This document shows, one piece after another, positions 49,676-58,821 of a DNA stretch of 64,000 nt. Source of the stretch: Moringa oleifera (taxonomy: Eukaryota > Streptophyta > Magnoliopsida > Brassicales > Moringaceae); contig JAJFZO010000799.1 in assembly GCA_021397835.1 (NCBI GenBank), positions 2,418,001 through 2,482,000 of the forward strand. The letters run 5' to 3'. The number at the start of each line of letters is the position of its first letter. The stretch's first letter is position 1. The notes beneath the pieces are model-generated. The model had not been told where the DNA came from and did no database searches. It worked only from the letters and a program-made list of their open reading frames with translations. The translations under genes were made by a program, and so were the position numbers.

Positions 49676-49904
49676 AAACTCACCCAAATCCTCTAACACA
49701 ATGATTTTCGAATTTTGGTTTCTAATTCTCACCCTTATTTTCTCTCCTTCCCTCTTGCAATCTCCTCTTAACCCAATAAGACTTTCTCCTATTCTCCCTT
49801 TAATAGGTTTCTTTCATACTGCCTGTTCTTTCATTCTTTGTGGAACAGATTTTCTTTTCTTTTCTTTTCTTCCTTTTTTTCTTGTTGGTGCAAGTTAAAG
49901 ATAG

Positions 49905-51940
49905 CTTGTGCGCTTGAGCAAGAACAAGAAAGTTATATGCCTGGTGGGGGAAAGGGTTGTTCCATCGGCTTTAGCATTATCGAACGTCATTACCAATCTT
50001 GCAGGTATCCTGATCTTTGCCATTAAAGCTCACTAATGGTGTTTGTGCTTTTGTTTCTCGACTTTCAGGAAGATTAACTATTCTTTGTATGTTTTCCCTC
50101 AAACCAACTTGTAAAAGACGAGGGAGTTGCATGAAAAATATGCGGGTGGCTTGTAAAACTCTCTGAAATTTTTACCTGTTAATCCAATGGCAACTTCTAT
50201 GTTTGGTGAAGAATGGCATCTGGAACCAATGTCGACAGAAAGGAAAGCAAAGATGGAGAAAAGAAAAAGACTTGCTCTTGTCTGTCACTGATTATATTGT
50301 GGAATTTGTTCCTTGTCGACAGAAAAACAAGGATGGAAAAAACATGGAGGTATATCTTCTTCCCCATCGATCTCTGGTTGAATCTTCTGTGGTAATTCTT
50401 TTGATCTGGTAATAACGAGTTCCGGATTCATCAGATAATGGTGACATGTCAACCAACTGATCTGCACATGAACATGATACCCCTGCCTTGCAGAAACTTG
50501 ACGCTATGCTTATTGTAAGAATACATACTTCTCTGTGCTTTCTGGTTCCTTCAGGCTTAGATATGATCGTTCATGGTGTTCATGATTGTCTTGATAACTT
50601 CAAGAAAAGAGTTTACTTATATGTCAAGAGATGCCCCAGAATCAGAAAAAGGGGATGCCAAAAGAAAAGATGACAAATGGTTGCTTCCTACTGCCAAAGT
50701 GCCTGCAAATGGTTTATCGGAAAATGCCAGAAACTTTCTGCAGTACCAGAAGGATTGCGTGAACCAAGTGCTTAAAGCAGCTATGACCATAAATTAATGC
50801 TCAAGTTCTGTCAGAAATGGAGATTCCACAGGATCACATTGAATCTCTTCCTAAGGTATGTGAAAGTTCCTATGGAAATGTTGTTTATAAAGTCAGTTTC
50901 ATGATCAATGCCTTGACCAGTTGCAATCTTTTGTTGTGATTTATCAGAAGGGGTGGAGACTCCATATACAGGAATATAACGATTGAATTCTTTGATCAAA
51001 ACTAGTTCCTCTCGATGATGGATTTAACGTTTGATCACAAGATCCTTAATCTGAAAAACAGGATCGAGGCTTCTATAAGTGATTTCGAAGAGGAAGATGA
51101 ACCAGAAAGATGGGAAGTCTGCTTTGGGCTCTGCAGTGAGCTTGGAGAAGAGAGGAGAATTTGAAGATAGAGCAGAAACCATCTTTCTGATACTTAAACA
51201 GCGATTTCCAAGAATTTCTCTGTCTTCTCTAGACATTAGCAAAATCCAATATAAACGGGTAAGTAAAACCTTTCCGTTGCCATCTTTGATCGATATATCA
51301 GTAGCAGAATGCCTGTTTCATGGTGTTCTTCACAGTAGCAGATAGATTATCACCTTGGATGACACTTATGATCATGAACTTAGAAGAGCTGAATACATTC
51401 ATGCAATTTGTTTCAACTAAATGTCTCTTGAGGAAAAAGAAGAAGATCATATGTAACACTTGTGTTTCTGAAACTCACTGGAGGATGTTTTCTCCCATGA
51501 TAGGATGTGGGACAAGCTTGTCTGGAGAGCTATTCAAGGATACTGGAAAGCTTGGCCTTAGTTCACAGTATTGTCGCGAATTGAAGGATGTACTCTGCTG
51601 ATTTTGTTGTTCAAAACCCTTCCCAAGCAGCATGCAAGAGAGGCTTCATGAAAGAACCTCCCCTCCCCGGTTTCAGTTTCATCTCAAGAGAAGACAAAAG
51701 ATGAAAACGCCGCCATGACAGACACTGTCACATTTTATGGGTTGGGATTTGGACCAAGGCAACGCTGAGTTGAAGAAGGAATTATCAGATGATTTTTCCA
51801 AAGACGGTGATGGAAAACACATGAGCAAACTAGCACAAGTTGTGACCAACAAGAAAGTATCCTATCTGGAAAACTTTGGGGGGTGTTCGGAGTCCAATAG
51901 CGCGCCATTCGTAACAATTCTAGGGAGAGAAGAGAAAAGG
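49905..51940 (+). pseudogene. ROP-GEF (PRONE domain) pseudogene, introns retained
   Basis: Successive plus-strand pieces follow the PRONE domain of plant Rho-GEFs: MPGGGKG then ALALSNVITNLA (49938-50004), MFGEEWHLEPMS (50200), LLLSVTDYIVEFVP (50275), KLDAMLI (50500), EFTYMSRDAPESEKGDAKRK and GLSENARNFLQYQKDCVNQV (50600-50780), VLSEMEIPQDHIESLPK (50805-50855), DHKILNLKNRIEASI (51035), KRKMNQKDGKSALGSAVSLE and DISKIQYKR (51085-51258), and the C-terminal FMGWDLDQGNAE, TNKKVSYLE and VRSPIARHS (51735-51925). Breaks include a 4-base insertion with TAA at 50795-50797 and a one-base insertion near 51078. Intron-like GT-donors after LPK and YKR show it is not a retrocopy. The family activates ROP GTPases at the plasma membrane; this copy cannot. 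Confidence 0.85.
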
Positions 51941-52449
51941 AGATAGACAAATAGAGCGAGTGGAGAGCAAGGGATAGGAAGGGAAGTGCACAGGGTGAGA
52001 AGAAAACAGAGCAAGCATGGCTTGCCAATGCATATTTTCAAACTCATATGGAAGTCTTTTATGCTGTGATTATTTGTTTACATTCTGGATCCTTTTGTAG
52101 ATACCCAGGGAAGCATGACTCAAACTAATGGGTTTGAATCATTTCAGATTTCTTCTGTAAAACAAATAGCATAGCAAATTGCAGTTCAGTAGCTACAGAA
52201 ATGCAATTTTCTATGTTCATGTTCTTCAAAATAATTGTATCTGCCTAACTAATCATACTTGAGTGAAACGAAGTAATCCATGGATCATTAAGAAGGTGAA
52301 ATATAATAAAGATGTACTTAAATGTATGTATTTATGTGTATATATGTATTTATTAAGTGAGCTTCAGTGAAAACTTACCAGTTTAAAATTGAAGAAGCAA
52401 AAAAGAATACATGCAACGAGAACAATGAAAGATAGGCATTGGACCTACT
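51941..52449. other. Spacer between ROP-GEF and PsaH remnants
   Basis: Purine-rich 51925-52000, then AT-rich sequence with dispersed repeat copy 2 (52226-52354). No gene. Confidence 0.45.
52226..52354. repeat. Dispersed repeat, copy 2 (partner at 16645-16775)
   Basis: Same orientation and same word order as the copy near 16.7 kb, including ATCCATGGATCATTAAGAAG and the TATGTATTTATGTGTAT tail. Confidence 0.7.
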
Positions 52450-52612
52450 TTAGATCTTGCCACAAGGCCCGAGCTTTAGTGGCAGTTGTAGCCCTTTCTT
52501 GATTGGTGGGATGTCACCAGAAGCGGTGGCGCTGAGGTAAGCAAGTGTAGAACCACCACCCATTATCAGGAACTTGAGCAACAGTCCTCTCTTAGCCAAT
52601 GAACTTGCTGTG
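52450..52612 (-). pseudogene. psaH: Photosystem I subunit PsaH, C-terminal fragment
   Basis: The minus strand reads [19 protein letters not shown] then [20 protein letters not shown] and [11 protein letters not shown], stop at 52452-52450. This is the C-terminal third of PsaH, a small nuclear-encoded thylakoid membrane subunit of photosystem I that helps dock LHCII during state transitions. The family ends PKLGPRGKI; here arginine is replaced by cysteine. The rest of the protein should lie to the right, but at 52646 an LTR begins and no upstream exon is seen. It is either an exon cut off by the retrotransposon insertion or a dead fragment. Family identity is from memory. Confidence 0.75.
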
Positions 52613-52645
52613 CAATGCCATATGCACATAAATTATGTTACTCTC

Positions 52646-53651
52646 TGATAGAATGCATAATAATCATATATATTATTATATTTTTTCATATTTTATTGGT
52701 TATAAATGATTAAATCTTGGATTTTGACTATGTTTTATATTTAATATGGTGGATTGAGGAAATCAACTAAGATGGACTCAAATTCATTATTTGAAGATAT
52801 AAAGTTGGATTCCTAAGAGATGTGGATGAACTAGAAGATGTCTTTGGATAAGGCGCTGAGACTCTCAATAATATTGGAATTTCACCGAACCAAGACTTTA
52901 TCTTTTTTTTAAAAAGCAATTGTAGAATTTTATCTTTATCTTTATCTTTAAGAGTCCTAGTTAAAATAGGTTATTATGTTTAAGGATTATTATATAAAGG
53001 GGAGGTAGTTCCTTCAAAGGAACATCCAGAGTTTATTTTTTACTTTCTTCTTTTCGTAGGTCTTTTTCTTTTCATGGATTGCTAAACATCTCTTCCAGTC
53101 AAAGGATAATCAAGGGTTTGATTCTTCAGAATTGTGAGATCTAACTGATTTTATTTGTTTTTTATTTCTTCATTGTTTATTTATCTTCTGTGCTTATTGA
53201 AAATATTATCTTGGTTGATTGCAACAAAAAGGGCCCTTTGTTTAATCATCAAAATAATAGGTTACTATTTAAAACTTTAAATCCGTAATTGTTTAAGTGT
53301 TCTAATATAAGTAGTAAATAACATAGTTGATTACAAAAGAGGTTTTCAATTTATGTTATGAAGATAAATAATCTAGTTTAAATAAACCTACATATGTGTT
53401 TATTGGCTAGAATTGGTAGTTTTTCTAATTCTTAATGCTATTGATAAATTAAATCCTAAGATCGTATCTAGGGTTATTTATTGATAAGAGAAATAATTAG
53501 AGATCGTATCCTGGTTATCAAAGAAGTAAGGAAAAACAGGTTGCTAGGTGGTACCAACAACCATAACTAATTCAGTGAAGATTAAAAGATTTTTATCTTT
53601 GCATCAATGATCAATTCCTAAATCAAACCTGAAATTATACCTTTGACTGGA
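52646..53651 (+). repeat. Athila-like LTR, copy 1 (lacks its last ~190 bp)
   Basis: Starts TGATAGAATGCATAATAATC exactly like the LTRs at 55351 and 63653, and follows the 55351 copy with scattered single-base differences until CCTTTGACTGGA at about 53651. There the collinearity ends and an inverted segment begins. It contains the TATCTTTATCTTTATCTTTA repeat and the TATATAAAGG promoter-like motif. Confidence 0.9.
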
Positions 53652-54885
53652 AGAGATGTTTAGCAATCCATGAAAAGAAAAAGACCTACGAAAAGAAGAA
53701 AGTAAAAAATAAACTCTGGATGTTCCTTTGAAGGAATTACCTCCCCTTTATATAATAATCCTTAAATATAATAACCTATTTTAACTAGGACTCTTAAAGA
53801 TAAAGATAAAGATAAAATTCTACAATTGCTTTTAAAAAAAAAAGATAAAGTCTTGGTTCGGTGAAATTCCAATGTTATTGGGAGTCTCAGCGCCTTATCC
53901 AAAGACATCTTCTAGTTCATCCACATCTCTTAGGAATCCAACTTTATATCTTCAAATAATGAATTTGAGTCCATCTTAGTTGATTTCCTCAATCCACCCT
54001 ATTAAATATAAAACATAGTCAAAATCCAAGATTTAATCATTTATAACCAATAAAATACGAGAAAATATAATAATATATATGATTATTATGCATTCTATCA
54101 AATTCCCCCACACTTAGATAATGCTTGTCCTCAAGCATACAATAATTCAAGCTCATCATCTCATCTCATCATCCTTCCTTCTTTTTTTTTTTTTTCTAAT
54201 AACTTGGACCATTGATTCTTAATATTTTGCAATCTTTCCTAAGATAAGTGAAAGTTTTATATGAGTAAGCTCATATAATCCTTCAATTCAGGGTTCAAAA
54301 AGAAAAATCAAAGGAATAGTTATTATGACTTGTATCAAGGTTAAATTCCAAAGAAAAGGCTAAGGCTCAAAGTCGGCTCTCTAGGGGTATATGAATATGG
54401 TAGGCTTTTCGAAAGAGGCTAAATATTTTAAAGAATATGGTTTTCACCTAAATACCTTTATGATTAAGTACATCTAATTCTTCAAAGGAATGATTTGACA
54501 TGTATAACAAAGCAAGTTCTAGAAAAATTAACTATGTATGACACACACAAAGAAGAAAATTGAGCATAATGTAATATATGCTCATTGGCCCAAAACTCAC
54601 CAAAAAGGGTTATATGTGTTAGATCTCATACAATTTTTAATCCAATATATCATTAAAAGCAACTAATCATAGTACAGTAAATGAGAATTTAAAGTCATAT
54701 TTGCACACTTTTTTTTTTTTGGGAACAAGCATTGGAAGGATCTAGAACTCAGAAAAGAGAGATCACAAACACAAATTAAGTACCTTTTAGAGCAAGATTT
54801 TCTTGGATTTTAAATATTTTAAAAACAATAGCATGTTGAAAACTCTCCCCCACACCTAGATCATACATTGTCCTCAATGTATTAA
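53640..54885 (-). mobile_element. Inverted segment: LTR start plus 3' internal region of the same element family
   Basis: On the minus strand, 54885-54101 reproduces the 3' internal region (the equivalent of 62330-63020 joined to 63570-63652), ending GTGTGGGGGAATT, and 54100-53640 reproduces the first ~460 bases of the LTR. Relative to the full element about 550 bases are missing, joined at an A-run/GAAGGAAGG. Variants TAATAGGGTGG and CCCAATAACATTGG match the 3' LTR at 63653 and not the LTRs at 52646 or 55351. The LTR part forms an inverted repeat with 52646-53105. Confidence 0.85.
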
Positions 54886-55350
54886 AAAAAAAAAAAGTTT
54901 TGTATGATTCCTTCAATTCCATTAACCCAAAACCCTTTTATCATACCTTACCTAAGCCCCATTACAACCCATTTTAAAACTCTTAGATTTTTGCATTTTA
55001 ATTCATTCATTGGTAAAAGAGACATGATATACAAAGCAAGCTTATGGTAAAAGTTTTCTATGTATTGACTAGAGAGCTTATTTAATCCCTCAAAACACTT
55101 CGAGTGAATGAGTGAATCTAAGGAGAGGGTGTTAGATCTTATGCATTTTGAGTTCAATAAAATCGTTAAGGCGATTACTGATCATGTATGCTATTTATGA
55201 GAATTCTTTTGTGATTTTATGTTTTAATGCATGAAAAGAATATATTATTTTGGATAAGCAAAGGAAGAAGAAGGAAGGATGATGAGATGAGATGATGAGC
55301 TTGAATTATTGTATGCTTGAGGACAAGCATTATCTAAGTGTGGGGGAATT
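54886..55350 (+). mobile_element. Forward copy of the terminal 3' internal region, leading into the LTR at 55351
   Basis: Matches 63190-63652 with a few substitutions (for example TTCATTCATTGG against TTCATTCGTTGG). It ends with the polypurine-like AAGTGTGGGGGAATT directly before TGATAGAATG. It should belong to a second element whose 3' LTR is the one that also serves as 5' LTR of the full element. Confidence 0.85.
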
Positions 55351-56550
55351 TGATAGAATGCATAATAATCATATATATTATTATATTTTTCCATATTTTA
55401 TTGGTTATAAATGATTAAATCTTGGATTTTGACTATGTTTTATATTTAATATGGTGGATTGAGGAAATCAACTAAGATGGACTCAAATTCATTATTTGAA
55501 GATATAAAGTTGGATTCCTAAGAGATGTGGATGAACTAGAAGATGTCTTTGGATAAGGCGCTGAGACTCCCAATAATATTGGAATTTCACCGAACCAAGA
55601 CTTTATCTTTTATTTAAAAAGCAATTGTAGAATTTTATCTTTATCTTTATCTTTAAGAGTCCTAGTTAAAATAAGTTATTATGTTTAAGGATTATTATAT
55701 AAAGGGGAGGTAGTTCCTTCAAAGGAACATCTAGAGTTTATTTTTTACTTTCTTCTTTTCGTAGGTCTTTTTCTTTTCATGAATTGCTAAACATCTCTTC
55801 CAGTCAAAGGATAATCAAGGGTTTGATTTTTCAGAATTGTGAGATCTAACTGATTTTATTTGTTTTTTATTTCTTCATTGTTTATTTATCTTCTGTGCTT
55901 ATTGAAAATATTATCTTGGTTGATTGCAACAAAAAAGGCCTTTTGTTTAATCATCAAAATAATAGGTTACTATTTAAAACTTTAAATCCATAATTGTTTA
56001 AGTGTTCTAATATAAGTAGTAAATAACATAGTTGATTACAAAAGAGGTTTTCAATTTATGTTATGAAGATAAATAATCTAGTTTAAATAAACCTACATAT
56101 GTGTTTATTGGCTAGAATTGGTAGTTTTTCTAATTCTTAATGCTATTGATAAATTAAATCCTAAGATCGTATCTAGGGTTATTTATTGATAAGAGAAATA
56201 ATTAGAGATCGTATCCTGGTTATCAAAGAAGTAAGGAAAAACAGGTTGTTAGGTGGTACCAACAACCATAACTAATTCAGTGAAGATTGAAAGATTTTTA
56301 TCTTTGCATCAATGATCAATTCCTAAATCAAACCTGAAATTATACCTTTGACTGGATACTTTATTACATTAATTTTTTCTTTCCTATTTGATCTATTTTT
56401 AACTCCTCAAACCCCCTTTTCTTTTATTTTATTTTGCAAAAAAATAAATCTAACCAATCTTTGTGGAAACGACCTTGCTCATCTATACTACAAGTTTAAT
56501 ATTTTGAGCAAGAATTTAGGAATTTAATTTGTTGGTCTCGACAACCACCA
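55351..56550 (+). repeat. 5' LTR of the Athila-like element (~1.2 kb)
   Basis: Begins TGATAGAATGC after a polypurine-like stretch. The end is placed at CGACAACCACCA, just before ATTTT and the primer site; the precise last base is an inference. It differs from the 3' LTR at only three positions in the 348 bases of the latter within the window, suggesting a fairly young insertion. An inverted pair CTTCCAGTCAAAGG / CCTTTGACTGGA lies inside it. Confidence 0.85.
55696..55703 (+). promoter_or_regulatory. TATA box in the 5' LTR
   Basis: TATATAAA followed by GGGGAGG, about 345 bases into the LTR. The same motif is present at the same place in LTR copy 1. It is the only clear TATA consensus in the LTR; transcription start is inferred to lie some 30 bases downstream. 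Confidence 0.5.
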
Positions 56551-56555
56551 ATTTT

Positions 56556-56574
56556 TGGCGCCGTTGCCGGGGAT
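56556..56574 (+). other. Primer binding site complementary to tRNA-Asp
   Basis: TGGCGCCGTTGCCGGGGAT lies five bases after the LTR end. It is the reverse complement of the 3' end of plant tRNA-Asp as I know it and is the usual primer site of Athila-type elements. Confidence 0.9.
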
Positions 56575-56597
56575 TGGTTTTAATTAGATTTATTTTA

Positions 56598-58283
56598 ATG
56601 CTCCGTTCTTCTGGTGCAGGTGATCTAGTTCCATACGATCCTGAAATTGAGAAGACAGCAAAAAGATTCAGGAAGGAAGCTAAATTACGAAGCCAACAAG
56701 AATCTTCACTTTCATTTTCTGAATCGAATTTAGTATTTAATTTAGTTGATTCATCTAGTGATTCTAGAATAGAACAAGACATGGCTAATGAAGAGAGAAC
56801 TTTGAGGCAATTGGCTGCACCAGAAGTAAATCAGCAGCCACTCTGCATTCAATATCCAATTTTACAAGCAGATTTTGAGTTAAAGTCTGGTTTGATCCAT
56901 TTGCTCCCGAAGTTTCACGGCTTTGAGAATGAAGATCCTCACAAGCATCTAAAGGAATTCCATGTGGTGTGCTCAAGCCTAAAACCACAAGGAGTAACTG
57001 AAGATGAGATCAAATTATGTGCTTTTCCATTCTCACTGATTGAAAAAGCAAAAGATTGGTTGTTTTATTTACCTTATGGTTCTGTGACCACATGGATAGA
57101 GATGTTAACATTATTTCTTGATAAATTTTTCCCTGCTTCACGAGCTGCTAGTATTAGAAGGGAAATATGTGGGATAAAGCAGAGAGATATTGAAACCCTT
57201 CATGAGTATTGGGAAAGATTTAAACAACTGTGCGCAAGTTGTCCTCAACATGGAATTTCTGAACAACTTCTCATTCAGTATTTTTATGAAGGATTACTAC
57301 CCATAGAAAGAAGGATGATGGATGCAGCTAGTGGAGGTGCTATAGTAAATAAAACTCCTCGTGAAGCTAGAGATTTGATTTCCACCATGGCTGCTAACTC
57401 ACAACAGTTCGGATTTAGACAAGATACATCTTTAAAAAGGATTAATGAGGTAAATATATCTTCTCTTGAAAATCAAATAGCCAATCTAACTTCTCTTGTT
57501 CAACAATTGGCTGTAGGAAACGTGCAACAAGTTAAAGCTTGTGGGATTTGTGCTGCTACTGGTCATCCAACTGACATGTGTCCTACACTTCAAGATGATC
57601 CTTATAAGGATGCTAATGTAGTTGGAGGATTCTCAGGTCCACCACAAAGGAAGTATGACCATTATTCAAATACATATAACCTAGGATGGAGGGATCATCC
57701 CAATCTTAGTTATGGAGCAAGACCTCAATTTCAATCTAGACAACCAGCTCCACCACCACAACCTCATCCAAATTCAGGTATGTCTCTTGAAGATATTGTT
57801 AAATCACTTGCATCTAACACACAACAATTTCAGCAGAAGACAAGAACAAGTATTAGAAAGTTAGAGGATCAAGTAGGTCAACTAGCATCTTCAATGAACA
57901 GATTAGAATCTCAAGGAAAATTGCCTTCACAAACTATTGTTAACCCAAAACAGAATGCTAGTGCAATTATCTTGAGAAATGGAACTGAGTTAAAAGAACC
58001 TGGCAAGATTACCAAAGGATGCATCTCAAGAGAAGAGACTGAAAAAGAAGTAGTTCCTCAACCAGAGCTTGACCAGCCTAAGGGATCCAACAGAGAGCAA
58101 CCAAAAACTTTCATGTTAATTCCTCCCTTTCCTTCTAGATTATCTAAATCTAAAAAGAATGAGGAGGAAGAAAAGGAGATTTTTGATACCTTTCGCAAGG
58201 TCGAGGTAAATATTCCTTTACTTGATGCAATTAAACAAGTACCTCAATATGCCAAATTCTTGAAAGAGTTAATGCACCAATAA
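56598..58283 (+). CDS. Athila-like gag polyprotein part (561 aa, open)
   Basis: The start is the ATG at 56598, the first after the primer site, giving MLRSSGAGDLVPYDPEIEK. The retrotransposon gag domain (FHGFENEDPHKHLKEFH, WLFYLPYGSVTTWIEM, FLDKFFPASRAASIRREI, YFYEGLLPIERRMMDAASGG) forms the capsid-like core. A CCHC zinc knuckle CGICAATGHPTDMC at 57540-57581 should bind RNA. The C-terminal part is Gln/Pro-rich with a coiled-coil-like LEDQVGQLASSMNRLE. In related elements gag and pol form one long frame; here a single-base difference near 58272 ends the frame at 58283. Gag itself is intact and could be translated. Confidence 0.88.
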   Translation: MLRSSGAGDLVPYDPEIEKTAKRFRKEAKLRSQQESSLSFSESNLVFNLVDSSSDSRIEQDMANEERTLRQLAAPEVNQQPLCIQYPILQADFELKSGLIHLLPKFHGFENEDPHKHLKEFHVVCSSLKPQGVTEDEIKLCAFPFSLIEKAKDWLFYLPYGSVTTWIEMLTLFLDKFFPASRAASIRREICGIKQRDIETLHEYWERFKQLCASCPQHGISEQLLIQYFYEGLLPIERRMMDAASGGAIVNKTPREARDLISTMAANSQQFGFRQDTSLKRINEVNISSLENQIANLTSLVQQLAVGNVQQVKACGICAATGHPTDMCPTLQDDPYKDANVVGGFSGPPQRKYDHYSNTYNLGWRDHPNLSYGARPQFQSRQPAPPPQPHPNSGMSLEDIVKSLASNTQQFQQKTRTSIRKLEDQVGQLASSMNRLESQGKLPSQTIVNPKQNASAIILRNGTELKEPGKITKGCISREETEKEVVPQPELDQPKGSNREQPKTFMLIPPFPSRLSKSKKNEEEEKEIFDTFRKVEVNIPLLDAIKQVPQYAKFLKELMHQ

Positions 58284-58821
58284 GAGAAAATTAAAAGGTA
58301 ATGAATTTGTAAGTATGGGGGAAAATGTTTCAGCTGTTCTTTAGAAAAAATTACCTCCTAAATGTAAGGACCCAGGTATGTTTACTATTCTTTGCAAAGT
58401 TGGTAATGTTAAGATTGAGAAAGCGATGTTAGATCTAGGTGCTTCAATAAATGTCATGCCATTATCCATTTACTCATCTTTGAACGCTGGACCATTAAAA
58501 GAAACTGGTGTGATTATTCAACTTGCTGATAGATCTAATGTATATCCTGAGGGAGTTTTGGAGGATGTTTTGGTACAAGTTAGTGGATTGATTTTTCCTG
58601 CTGATTTTTATGTGCTTAATATGGAGGAAGATGATTCATCTAACTCATTAATTTTGTTAGGAAGACCATTCCTAAAAACATCCAAGACAAAAATTGATGT
58701 GCATGATGGTACACTTACAATGGAATTTGATGGTGAAATTATTAAATTTAATATTTATGATGCCATGAGAATCCTAGTGATTTATCTTCTGTTTTTGCTA
58801 TGGATGTTATTGAACCTTTAG
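58284..58821 (+). pseudogene. Protease region of the Athila-like pol
   Basis: The open part begins near 58345, after the TAG at 58342-58344, and runs to 58821. It contains the aspartic protease active-site motif AMLDLGASINVMPLSIY, the VIQLADRS and VLVQVSGLIFPADFYVL strands, and the ILLGRPFLKTSKTKID closing motif, matching plant gypsy proteases that cut the polyprotein. Upstream sequence up to the gag stop is in this frame too. After about 58770 a one-base loss shifts out of the RT frame, so the last ~17 codons are spurious. Confidence 0.85.

Larger units (their letters stand above)
48798..49904. other. Spacer with a duplicated block upstream of the ROP-GEF remnant
   Basis: No gene recognised. 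It contains the two copies of a ~225-bp repeat annotated separately, followed by a T/C-rich stretch (49700-49885) resembling a leader region of the pseudogene downstream. Confidence 0.45.

Noticed and set aside
52646..56550. LTR copies at 52646 and 55351 as the pair of one intact element
   Set aside because: Between them lie only inverted and 3'-internal sequence, no primer site, gag or pol, and the left LTR lacks its end.
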